Shown piece by piece: positions 57,123 through 64,000 of a DNA stretch of 64,000 nucleotides. Positions within the stretch are counted from its first letter, which is position 1. Each line of letters opens with the position of its first letter. The position numbers and the translations under genes are program-made. The notes under the pieces were generated by a model. That model had not been told where the DNA came from. It searched no databases and worked only from the letters and a program-made list of their open reading frames with translations. This DNA comes from Aeromonas allosaccharophila (lineage in GTDB: Bacteria; Pseudomonadota; Gammaproteobacteria; Enterobacterales; Aeromonadaceae): contig NZ_CDBR01000017.1 in assembly GCF_000819685.1 (NCBI RefSeq), positions 62,001 through 126,000 on the forward strand. Direction: 5' to 3'.

Positions 57123-57887
57123 TTAAATCAGTATTCCTTCCTTGTAATGCTTCTTTTCGCGGTAAGCAATGATATAGCCGGGGAGGGCGGTGATTTGCCA
57201 TTCAGAACCAAGTGCAGTTTTGACCCTTTGCAGAACGTTCCTTACGGTATCTGTGTTAGTCGGAAAGTGAACTTTTGTGGCGACGAGATCGGGGTGTGGG
57301 CTTTTAGATTTGCTTGATTTCCCTTCAAATCTAATGTTGTAAGCCAGTTGCCCTTTTAGCTGGCTCAGTACTTCCGCCGCTGATGCTTGGCCATTTTCTG
57401 TGGTTAACGTAACGTCCAAATCTAGATCGATAGGGTAGAGTTTATCAAAATGGTCAGCTTTAAGTTCCGTATGGTCACGGTTACGGCCCGGGTCGTTAGA
57501 GCCGAATCCACTCAGGTTCCATATTGGGGGAGTCGTGCTGGACCTGTAGTGTTTGATTAGTAACTCTTCGAGATCCATCGCCGTGAATACAAAAACCCTC
57601 ACAGCCTTAAACCCGATGGTGTCATGAGCGAGATTACGACGTGAGCGGATCTTAGTTGAGTGACGTAACAGCCTTGCACGAAGCCCTGCTTGGGCATCAG
57701 TCTTACCGATGTACACGAGCTTGCCCTTTAAAAAAAGCTGATATACGCCTTGGGCGTCATCAATTTTTTGGACGGTTGCTGCCTCTAAAGGGCCTTCGGG
57801 CATTTCATCAAACAGCGTAATTAGCTGAGTGAGTAGGGCCGATGGTAGGTCGAATTCTAGTTCTTCAAAGCATTTACGCGTCGGCAT
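57123..57887 (-). CDS. Eco29kI-like restriction endonuclease (GIY-YIG)
   Basis: 254 residues. GIY-YIG nuclease: GVYQLFLKGKLVYIGKT (47-63), GLRARLLRHSTKI with Arg and His, LEELLIKHY with catalytic Glu, and IWNLSGFGSNDPGR with Asn. Eco29kI cuts CCGCGG; that specificity is possible but not proven. 56 bases after the methylase gene, same strand. Confidence 0.85.
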   Translation of the reverse strand: MPTRKCFEELEFDLPSALLTQLITLFDEMPEGPLEAATVQKIDDAQGVYQLFLKGKLVYIGKTDAQAGLRARLLRHSTKIRSRRNLAHDTIGFKAVRVFVFTAMDLEELLIKHYRSSTTPPIWNLSGFGSNDPGRNRDHTELKADHFDKLYPIDLDLDVTLTTENGQASAAEVLSQLKGQLAYNIRFEGKSSKSKSPHPDLVATKVHFPTNTDTVRNVLQRVKTALGSEWQITALPGYIIAYREKKHYKEGILI

Positions 57888-57943
57888 AAGCCCTCCATGT
57901 TTTGGGAGATTATGCCGATTTCCTCAGAATAAGGAAGGTTCTA

Positions 57944-59113
57944 CTAGCCACCACCTGCCAGTGCTGCAGCTACAGATGAAGCTACAACCTCGGCTAAGCG
58001 AACTGGCACTGCATTTCCAAGCTGCTTCATCGTGTCGGACCAAGAACCGTGGAATACATAATCATCCGGGAAAGTTTGAATCCTTGCAGCTTCCCTAACG
58101 GTGAAGTAACGCACAGAGCCATCACTTCGAACTAGCATGTTCTCTCCGCCTGGGACGCCATGATTGCCTGCTTTCAGCGTTTTAGCCGGTTCATCTAGAG
58201 GGCTGCCGGTATGTCCTGGGTAAGATCTAGCCCCTGGGTTGAAAGTATGGTTGGGAACACGAAGCAAAGTCGGCTGTTCAGGATCTGGAAGGCCTGCAAT
58301 AGCATCTCGTACCGTTGTCCATCGAAGTAGGCGTTGTCTTGTTTCTAGTGAAGCAGCTAGCTTAGAGATGCGTTTCGCTAATTTTTCTGGGGGAGTAGGC
58401 CTAGATGATACCTGTATCTTGTGCTCGTCCCAATATGTACCGGTAATCCATTTTGAGATCAGGAGTTCATCTTCTGAGTGGGTAGGCTCAGGGAAGGTCC
58501 ATTGAATACCTAGGTCTGCCCGGAACCCAACAAGAAACACCCGTTCACGTTTTTGTGGAACACCATAATCGGCAGCATTCAAAAGCCGAAACACCACATG
58601 GTAGGTCGGTTTCACCTTACCTGAAGTGTGTATCCCTTCTAAGCGTGCAAGATGTTCAGCCCAGCTTTCATCTGATTTTCTAATGATATCCGGGTAGCTG
58701 AGTTGAAGGTAAACATACTCAAAATAGCTAGCAAAGCTCTGACGCAAAAGCCCCTTCACATTTTCAAAGATAAAGGCTCTGGGCTTCGTTTCACGGACTG
58801 CTTGGACTGCAGTAGGAAACATGTCCCGTTCATCCAAGTTGCCTGCGTGCTTTCCCCCAAGGGAGAAGGGCTGACAGGGTGGGCCGCCGGAGATTACTTC
58901 TACATCACCGGCGTATGGTGTGAAATCGAAAGCACGTGCATCTCCTTCAAACAGCAGGAAATCTTGGCCTTTCTCTACGTAGTGGGCTTGGTTTTCACGA
59001 ATCGTTTGGCAGGCGTCATCATTCCACTCAATAACGGCAGAGTGCTGGAAGCCCGCACGGGTCATACCCATGGCCAGCCCGCCTGCCCCTGCAAATAATT
59101 CGATACTACTCAT
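57944..59113 (-). CDS. DNA cytosine-5 methyltransferase of Eco29kI-like system
   Basis: 389 residues from ATG 59113 (GAGG upstream). Motif I MSSIELFAGAGGLAMGM, motif IV GGPPCQPFSLGG with catalytic Cys, motif VI ENVKG, VIII QKRERVFLVGF, X GNAVPVRLAEVV. Protects the host site. Overlaps the end of the HTH gene by eight bases, giving an HTH-M-R operon. Confidence 0.9.
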   Translation of the reverse strand: MSSIELFAGAGGLAMGMTRAGFQHSAVIEWNDDACQTIRENQAHYVEKGQDFLLFEGDARAFDFTPYAGDVEVISGGPPCQPFSLGGKHAGNLDERDMFPTAVQAVRETKPRAFIFENVKGLLRQSFASYFEYVYLQLSYPDIIRKSDESWAEHLARLEGIHTSGKVKPTYHVVFRLLNAADYGVPQKRERVFLVGFRADLGIQWTFPEPTHSEDELLISKWITGTYWDEHKIQVSSRPTPPEKLAKRISKLAASLETRQRLLRWTTVRDAIAGLPDPEQPTLLRVPNHTFNPGARSYPGHTGSPLDEPAKTLKAGNHGVPGGENMLVRSDGSVRYFTVREAARIQTFPDDYVFHGSWSDTMKQLGNAVPVRLAEVVASSVAAALAGGG

Positions 59114-59417
59114 TACGGTCCTCTTTAATCGAAGTCGAAGGTGAGGGGGGCTGAGGGTTTCCGCCAAATTTGCCTTTTACCCCTGCCCCCCTTGGCTTCT
59201 TGGGCGCGATATCAATACGCGACAGTACTTTTTTAAAGTCGAGTTGGTTATCGGCCATCTCTGCCATTAAGGCGGCGATAACTGCTAGATGGGAGGGGAT
59301 CTCACCTCGAACAGAGCAGTTTGTAATGGAGTTGCGGTTCATCTCAAGCAACCTGGCAAACTCCTTCACGCTGATGCCTGCTTTCCCCAACTGGCGTTGA
59401 AATTCTTCATAAGTCAT
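59106..59417 (-). CDS. HTH protein leading R-M operon, control-protein candidate
   Basis: 103 residues. HTH at about 14-45 (GISVKEFARLLEMNRNSITN). Pro/Lys-rich basic C-terminus. First gene of the HTH-M-R operon, as are controller proteins of some R-M systems, with a palindrome over its promoter. Not the short classic C-protein size (about 80), so its role is inferred. Confidence 0.65.
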   Translation of the reverse strand: MTYEEFQRQLGKAGISVKEFARLLEMNRNSITNCSVRGEIPSHLAVIAALMAEMADNQLDFKKVLSRIDIAPKKPRGAGVKGKFGGNPQPPSPSTSIKEDRNE

Positions 59418-59449
59418 GGCCGGGAAGGATACAGCCGATAACCATAACG

Positions 59450-59490
59450 GTACATGTTTATATTCTCCATGTACATTAATATATGTGCAA
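59450..59490 (-). promoter_or_regulatory. R-M operon promoter with overlapping palindrome
   Basis: Minus strand TTGCAC (59490-59485), 17-base spacer, GAGAAT (59467-59462). GTACATG (59450-59456) and CATGTAC (59468-59474) form a palindrome over the -10 region, a plausible operator. Confidence 0.5.
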
Positions 59491-59626
59491 CTGGTTTTGC
59501 GGTTGAGGTGGGCAAGGCACTACTTAATAGAGGGGGAAAGATAGAGGTCGTTGGTAAGAGCATCAGTGGCTGCACCAGACAATCTGAGTTGGGGTAAGGG
59601 AATGCGAGCATGACTTAAAGAATGCA

Positions 59627-59642
59627 CTGTGTTTTCGTACAG
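59627..59642. promoter_or_regulatory. LexA-box-like palindrome
   Basis: CTGT-N8-ACAG with extended ACTGT/ACAGT symmetry, as in gammaproteobacterial SOS boxes. Could link the island to the SOS response. Confidence 0.35.
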
Positions 59643-59782
59643 TATATCACAGGGGCGGTGGAAACGTATCGGGTGTCAGATGAGTGATAAGGATGCCATT
59701 AATCGGCCTATTCTAAGAGTCTGTCGATGTAGTGTCTTGACACTGGAACCCTACAATCTGCGAGGTCCGAAGCACCATACAG

Positions 59783-59811
59783 TAGGCGTAAACTAGGCGT
59801 AGTACCGCCTA
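59783..59811 (+). promoter_or_regulatory. Right integrase arm-type repeats
   Basis: TAGGCG at 59783 and 59794 and inverted CGCCTA at 59806-59811; match the repeats near the integrase. Confidence 0.45.
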
Positions 59812-59897
59812 AAAATGGGTGATTTTGTATGGCTCACAGTGACTTGAAACCCTTGTATATCAATGCTAAGTTGCTTTAGTTGACTCTACTGACGGCT

Positions 59898-59956
59898 TTT
59901 AAAATCCCTCGACGTTCGCGTCGTGCCGGTTCGATTCCGGCCTCGGGCACCATTAA
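59898..59956 (+). repeat. att copy: 3' half of tRNA-Leu(UAA)
   Basis: Matches tRNA-Leu from the anticodon loop on: 14 identical bases (59898-59911), 10 divergent bases (59912-59921), then 35 identical bases through CCA and ATTAA. Right end of island 1 and left end of island 2. Confidence 0.9.
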
Positions 59957-59990
59957 AATTGAAGAAAAAAGCCTTACAGATTAAACAGAT

Positions 59991-60015
59991 ACGACGCTTC
60001 ATTGCGTCGTTTTTG
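59991..60015 (+). terminator. Terminator beyond att copy
   Basis: ACGACGC / GCGTCGT stem with TTCATT loop, then TTTTG. Could be the original tRNA operon terminator. Confidence 0.7.
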
Positions 60016-60301
60016 TTTCTGCTCCCCAGCGTTTCCCCTCTCTCACTTTTCCTTTCTTGTCCATTTCTTGTCTAAGCGACTTACTACTTCCTGCAATTCG
60101 TTGCGAACAACCTGCTCAGTCTTCCAACATAGCCAAGGACGTTTGGTAGGCTACTGCTCCGGACTTTTCCGGGGTCTGTCTCTGGTACTAAGGCAAGCGT
60201 GGCGTGCTGTTACGTCTTGGCCGCGCACTTCCCAAACCCGCATTGAACCCCCTTTGAAACAGATATTAATCCCATGATCCAACCTATCATCGGAGGTATC
60301 T
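60016..60301. other. Leader of island 2 integrase
   Basis: No gene. Holds TTTCTTGTC twice (60053-60061 and 60064-60072), possible arm sites. Confidence 0.45.
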
Positions 60302-61507
60302 ATGCAGACCAAATTTCGCTTTACCAATGCAGCCATCAAGGCTTTGCCCGCACAACAACGAGACGCAGGCGCTACTGAACTGGAGTTCTCCGATACAGAG
60401 GTCATTGGCTTAAAACTCTTGTCAGGAAAAAGCCAGGGCAGTAAGCGTTTCCTACTGCGCTATACCCTCCAGGGCAAGAAGCGCAGCATCGCCCTGGGGC
60501 GATTCGGCGATATCGATGTGAGCCAAGCCAGGACCATTGCCCGCAAGTACAAGGCGATGCTGGCAGAAGGCATCGACCCGGTAGCAGAGCGGGATAGCTA
60601 CAAAACTGAGCCCACCCTTTCGGAGTTCTTCTGGCAGACCTTTTTGCCGCACCTCAAGACCATCGGTAAACGATCGATCAACAGCGACATTCAGCGGTTC
60701 AAACACAACATAGAACCACGCTTTGGGGCCATGCGTTACCGGCAACTCAAGGCGATGGATGTCCTGCAGTTGCAATCGGAGATGGTTCACCCTAACAACC
60801 CTCAGCAGACGGCCTACGCACCGAGTACCGCCAACAGGGTATTGGCCCAGTTAAAGACCATGGGCAGCTATGCGGTGCGCTGGGGCATTCTGGACACCAA
60901 CGAGGCGGCCAAGATCAAGCTGTTGAAGGAGGACAATGCCAGGACGCGTTTCCTATCGATTGAAGAGATGAAACGGGTCATTGAGGTGGCATTGCAGGAC
61001 CGCAATCAAGCCGCAGGCAGCTTCATCGCGATGCTCTACCTGACGGGGGCGAGAAAATCAGAGGTGTTACTCGCTAAATGGGAACATGTGAACTGGGAGG
61101 ATAAGACGCTGTTCGTACCCCTGACCAAGAATGGCAAGAGCCGGATCATTTACCTGAGCACATTGGCTATCGATATTCTGGAGAAGCTCCCCAGAATAGC
61201 CGGTAATCCCTATGTGTTCGCGAGCCAGCATATTCGATGTCAGGGCAAGCCCATTGGTGAACCCAGATGTGCCTATGAACGGGTGTTGCAGAAAGCCGGT
61301 ATCGAAGATCGCGATGAGGTCTGCTTCCATACGGCGCGCCATTCTGTCGCCAGTGCATTGGTCTCTTCCGGTCAATACAGCCTGTATGACGTCAAGGCAC
61401 AACTGGCCCACGCCAGCATTCAATCCTCCCAGCGGTATGCAAAGCTGACTTCTGAGCGCAGTCGCAATATCAGCGAAGGTCTCTCGTCTATGATCCAGGC
61501 GGAGTGA
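60302..61507 (+). CDS. Tyrosine integrase of island 2 (P4/DUF4102 type)
   Basis: 401 residues. N-terminal DUF4102-type arm-binding domain (1-95), SAM-like domain and catalytic domain: Arg251 (TGARKSE), His343-x-x-Arg346 (HTARHS), His370, Tyr379 (QRYAKL). Unrelated to integrase 1 apart from the catalytic fold, yet sitting at the same tRNA site. 345 bases after the att copy. Confidence 0.92.
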   Translation: MQTKFRFTNAAIKALPAQQRDAGATELEFSDTEVIGLKLLSGKSQGSKRFLLRYTLQGKKRSIALGRFGDIDVSQARTIARKYKAMLAEGIDPVAERDSYKTEPTLSEFFWQTFLPHLKTIGKRSINSDIQRFKHNIEPRFGAMRYRQLKAMDVLQLQSEMVHPNNPQQTAYAPSTANRVLAQLKTMGSYAVRWGILDTNEAAKIKLLKEDNARTRFLSIEEMKRVIEVALQDRNQAAGSFIAMLYLTGARKSEVLLAKWEHVNWEDKTLFVPLTKNGKSRIIYLSTLAIDILEKLPRIAGNPYVFASQHIRCQGKPIGEPRCAYERVLQKAGIEDRDEVCFHTARHSVASALVSSGQYSLYDVKAQLAHASIQSSQRYAKLTSERSRNISEGLSSMIQAE

Positions 61508-61590
61508 CCGAAAAGGTATTGTTTATAAACAGATATTAATAACCAGACAGCGCTGTTACATAGGCTGTTGGTCCACATTTCACAGTTCCC

Positions 61591-61628
61591 AGGCCCTTAA
61601 GTTCATCTGAGCTTAAGGGCCTTTTTAT
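61591..61628 (+). terminator. Terminator before cargo genes of island 2
   Basis: AGGCCCTTAAG / CTTAAGGGCCT stem then TTTTATT. Confidence 0.8.
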
Positions 61629-61644
61629 TGGAGAGAAAAACACG

Positions 61645-62013
61645 ATGAAAACTTGTATGGAATGGCCGGAGGATACATTGCTCGCGGCCTACCCGGCACT
61701 CCATGTCTCGGTCATGGAACGGATTATCGAGCCCTTTTCATCACAGGAAGAGGCTCAGGCATTCTGGGATGCTACCGGCTGCTGCCTGATCATTATCGAG
61801 ATGGCGGACTCGGTGAGTGAGTTCCAGGCCATGCCACAGCATACCCAGAATCAGGTGATATTCGGTTTGCGTTACCCGGAGCAAGAGTTCGCCATATCCG
61901 AAGATTGGCGTCTGCTGCTGGCCATCCTCAACGATGAGGGGGCGGGGATTTACCTACTGATCCACTCAGATGCACCGCTGAACACCACCCTAGAGGCGAT
62001 GCACCATGAGTAA
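61645..62013 (+). CDS. Unknown acidic protein, island 2
   Basis: 122 residues, acidic, soluble, with paired CC near 46. Start after GGAGAGAA. Overlaps the next gene by eight bases, so the two are co-translated. No family recognised. Confidence 0.6.
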   Translation: MKTCMEWPEDTLLAAYPALHVSVMERIIEPFSSQEEAQAFWDATGCCLIIIEMADSVSEFQAMPQHTQNQVIFGLRYPEQEFAISEDWRLLLAILNDEGAGIYLLIHSDAPLNTTLEAMHHE

Positions 62014-62308
62014 TCCCAGCCATAGCGACATCATGCGTAAGTTAAAAGAGATCAAGGGGATTAAGGAGCTGTTGGAAAAGGCCGTGCTGCTGTATGTCCT
62101 GCTCACGGATGGCGATCTGCCGGTCTGGTGCTATGCGCTCATCATCGGTGCGCTGGCTTATCTGGTAAACCCGTTCGACGTGGTACCAGATCCCATTCCA
62201 TTTGCCGGTTATCTGGATGACTTATCGGTCATCACCTCGGCATTAGCCGCACTGCCGGTTAAGTCGCACCACCGTCAATCCGCGAAAGACCGAATGAGAT
62301 CACTGTGA
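62006..62308 (+). CDS. YkvA/DUF1232-family membrane protein
   Basis: 100 residues. DUF1232 signature NPFDVVPDPIPFAGYLDDLSV with two hydrophobic segments. Function unknown in the family; it is a common island passenger. Confidence 0.85.
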   Translation: MSNPSHSDIMRKLKEIKGIKELLEKAVLLYVLLTDGDLPVWCYALIIGALAYLVNPFDVVPDPIPFAGYLDDLSVITSALAALPVKSHHRQSAKDRMRSL

Positions 62309-62430
62309 CAGTGATGGAGTCGGTCCTGTCACGCTATCGCGTTTTCTATGACCCTTTATCTATGACCCATCTACCGATGGTCTGGAGATCGCAATCTCCG
62401 GTTATCTAACGACGTTGTAAGGAAACTATC

Positions 62431-63036
62431 ATGACAAGACCCCGTAAAAACCGCGTTGAAGAGACCCGTAAACCTGCCAGCACCACGCCAGCCGAAGAGA
62501 GCCCACTCACATCCGGAGCAAGCGGCTGCGCCGAGCCTCTCTCGCCAGCCCTTGCGGCTGACGCCGACAAGGCCAGGCCAGGACCCGGCTACACCGCAGA
62601 CTCCGTGCCCGGCGGCCCTGCACCCATACTCACCTTGCTCAACCATACCGCCGAGAAACTCAGTACCAGATCAGAAGGGCTGATTTTCTATGCCATCGGT
62701 CGTCATGAAGAGAGTGGCGAGCTGTTCCTGAAAATTACCGGCAATCAGGGTGGGGGTCTGCATAGCAAGGAGTGGATTGAGCTGTCGGCGATTGACGATG
62801 TGTTGCGCTCCTTGCCCGCAGACAAGCCGTTTAAATCCAGCGTTATGAAGCGACTGTTTAAAGGGGGCAGCGCCAATAACGCCGGATTCTTATCAGCCAT
62901 TCTGCGCTCGGACGGGCTGAAGTTGACCCAGAAGGCAGACGGCAATCCGATGCTGCACGAACTGGTGCCTGATTACCTTGAGCGCTTGGGTTCGCTAACT
63001 GATGAGCTCTGTACCGTAACTTCTACCATCGAATAA
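62431..63036 (+). CDS. Unknown protein, disordered N-terminus and small C-terminal domain
   Basis: 201 residues. Residues 1-70 are Pro/Ala/Ser-rich and likely unstructured; 75-200 form a folded domain (SEGLIFYAIGRHEESGELFL). AAGGAA ribosome site. Not recognised. Confidence 0.6.
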   Translation: MTRPRKNRVEETRKPASTTPAEESPLTSGASGCAEPLSPALAADADKARPGPGYTADSVPGGPAPILTLLNHTAEKLSTRSEGLIFYAIGRHEESGELFLKITGNQGGGLHSKEWIELSAIDDVLRSLPADKPFKSSVMKRLFKGGSANNAGFLSAILRSDGLKLTQKADGNPMLHELVPDYLERLGSLTDELCTVTSTIE

Positions 63037-63097
63037 CCCCTGCATAGTGCTCACCTGTCCAAGGGTGAGCCCCCCAAACAACCAATCTGAGGTGATT

Positions 63098-63517
63098 ATG
63101 ACGATCCCATTTGCGGGCGATTTTGCCCTGCCTGTCAGTCAGGCATTGATGAGTATTCTGGATCAGGAACTGGTTAGATCTGGAATGGTGCTGAAGGGAA
63201 AATCCAGTCTGGTCTTCAACTTCCGAGACCCGGATTACGGCCCGGTTCGTGGCGGGTTTCATCCGGTAGAAATACGGCTGCTCAAGCGTAAAGACCGGTG
63301 GCAATTCGATTACGTGACGGACTTTAGCTATCAGGGGCCGGAGGATATGGCGGAGCTGGTCAAAGAGATCGACTTCAACTTTTTGAGCGAAGAATACTAC
63401 CTGCTCCGTTACGGCCAGATGGGACCAGCGTCGGCCAGGGAGCTCTATACGATGTGGGAGTCGAACTTCGTCAGTTACTACCAGATGGGCGTGTTTACCG
63501 TCTCAGTGGCTGCGTAA
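63098..63517 (+). CDS. DUF2787-family protein
   Basis: 139 residues from ATG 63098 (GAGG upstream). Matches DUF2787 pattern: VFNFRDPDYGPVRGGFHPVEIRL and WQFDYVTDFSYQG. Common in mobile elements of vibrios and aeromonads; function unknown. Confidence 0.8.
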   Translation: MTIPFAGDFALPVSQALMSILDQELVRSGMVLKGKSSLVFNFRDPDYGPVRGGFHPVEIRLLKRKDRWQFDYVTDFSYQGPEDMAELVKEIDFNFLSEEYYLLRYGQMGPASARELYTMWESNFVSYYQMGVFTVSVAA

Positions 63518-63750
63518 CCGTCGCACCGGACAGGAGAGGAACAGGAACCAGCGGCGGTTCGGTTCTGGCAGTGGTGCTACTGTGTTCACCTTTCCATGCA
63601 GGGCAAGGAGCCATGGACTAACCCAACTCGAAACCGGTCAGCGGCTCAGTAGGTTAGTCCATCCTTCGGCTGCTTCAGGTGTCTCTCTCAGCCACCATCC
63701 CCAAAACAAGTATCCCCGGCCTGTGGCTGGGAGGCTTGTTTTTTTGTCAT
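63518..63750 (+). ncRNA. Possible structured RNA or leader with terminator
   Basis: No coding gene. Contains a GAACCAG/CTGGTTC-like arm (63545-63569), a perfect 11-bp inverted repeat ATGGACTAACC (63613-63623) / GGTTAGTCCAT (63652-63662), and a hairpin ending in seven Ts (63706-63745). This fits a short noncoding transcript, but no known family is recognised. Confidence 0.35.
63706..63745 (+). terminator. Terminator-like hairpin
   Basis: ACAAG...TCCC / GGGA...CTTGT stem with inner GGCC-type pairing, followed by TTTTTTTG. Confidence 0.65.
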
Positions 63751-64000
63751 CGGCGGGGAGGGAGAAAGACAGATATGTGTGTATCCCCAATAGCGTTATT
63801 CCACCAAGCCTGATTTACATTAATTATCAGTTAGTTATGTGGTCATCATCTTATGCAACAGGGGTCGGTTGCGCAGTCAGTCCCAAAGCGTCTCTGTCCA
63901 TTGAACGTCGACAACAAAGAAAGTTCGAGCATCTTCTCATTGTGTGATGGCCGCAAATGTCCATCAGCTCAATGAGGTGATAAGGTAGGACTCCCTCGCA
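63751..64000. other. Right window edge, nothing supported
   Basis: No gene, repeat or site I can support in this AT-richer stretch of island 2. Confidence 0.6.

Larger units (their letters stand above)
59491..59897. other. Right end of island 1, mostly noncoding
   Basis: No convincing gene; a 38-codon frame from ATG 59680 has no ribosome site. Contains a LexA-like box (59627-59642) and the right arm repeats (59783-59811). Confidence 0.6.
52019..59956. mobile_element. Island 1: integrated mobilizable element at tRNA-Leu
   Basis: About 7.9 kb between the tRNA-Leu 3' end and its copy. Content: tyrosine integrase next to the tRNA, small excisionase-like gene, VapE-type ATPase, candidate origin, candidate oriT, MobV-like relaxase, IS5 remnant, Eco29kI-like R-M operon. 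TAGGCG repeats lie near both ends. GC content is lower than the core. No conjugation or phage structural genes, so it must be mobilised by others. Confidence 0.85.
59957..64000. mobile_element. Island 2 (left part), tandem at the same tRNA site
   Basis: Starts after the att copy. Second tyrosine integrase then small genes; its right end is outside the window. GC-content and gene content differ from island 1. Confidence 0.7.

Noticed and set aside
59680-59796. 38-codon frame near the right end of island 1
   Set aside because: No Shine-Dalgarno sequence, and it runs into the TAGGCG repeats, which better explain the sequence.

Overview
The window looks like chromosomal DNA of an Aeromonas-type gammaproteobacterium. 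It is GC-rich, has an enteric-like gene repertoire, and shows several recognisable synteny blocks: rnfABCDGE, the msbA-lpxK-ycaR-kdsB block beside comEC, uvrY-uvrC-pgsA followed by tRNA-Gly/Cys/Leu, and a complete glp regulon. The genus call is an inference from protein character and gene order; no database search was run.

Layout. Positions 1-6000 (minus strand) carry the rnf electron-transport operon; rnfE is cut by the window edge. Positions 6181-9462 hold a single large, less GC-rich gene for a PLD-nuclease/SF2-helicase/DUF3427 protein, a likely acquired and possibly defensive gene. From 9479 to about 27700 is ordinary core and accessory metabolism: a VOC protein, rluF, a deaminase/transporter/LysR cluster, ybaM, a thioesterase, a DUF533 protein, a GNAT, a MocR regulator divergent from cydABX, an MFS exporter, a periplasmic HAD phosphatase, dkgB and a YafC-like regulator. 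Positions 27891-35997 are the glycerol/glycerol-3-phosphate regulon (glpK-glpF on minus; glpT, glpR, glpD, glpQ on plus) with candidate GlpR operators. Positions 36216-51555 contain ecotin, maoP-hdfR (here co-directional and overlapping), a Toprim-like unknown, aspC, two DUF2062 paralogues, comEC, msbA-lpxK-ycaR-kdsB, uvrY, uvrC and pgsA.

Positions 51737-52049 hold tRNA-Gly(GCC), tRNA-Cys(GCA) and tRNA-Leu(UAA). The tRNA-Leu gene is the attachment site of two islands in tandem. Island 1 (about 52019-59956) has a tyrosine integrase, a small excisionase-like protein, a VapE-type ATPase, a repeat-rich noncoding region that could hold a replication origin, a candidate oriT, a MobV-type relaxase, a decayed IS5-family remnant, and an Eco29kI-like restriction-modification operon with its own HTH protein. 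It ends in a 3'-half copy of the tRNA-Leu gene. Island 2 begins right after that copy, with a second, unrelated tyrosine integrase (60302), several small unknown or DUF genes and a structured intergenic region, and it runs off the window.

The most promising material for novelty is the compact mobilizable island (VapE + MobV + R-M), the two-allele tRNA-Leu attachment sites with a covarying variable arm, the PLD-helicase-DUF3427 gene, the poorly characterised genes and possible structured RNA of island 2, and the 31-bp-spaced direct repeats between the MocR regulator and cydABX.
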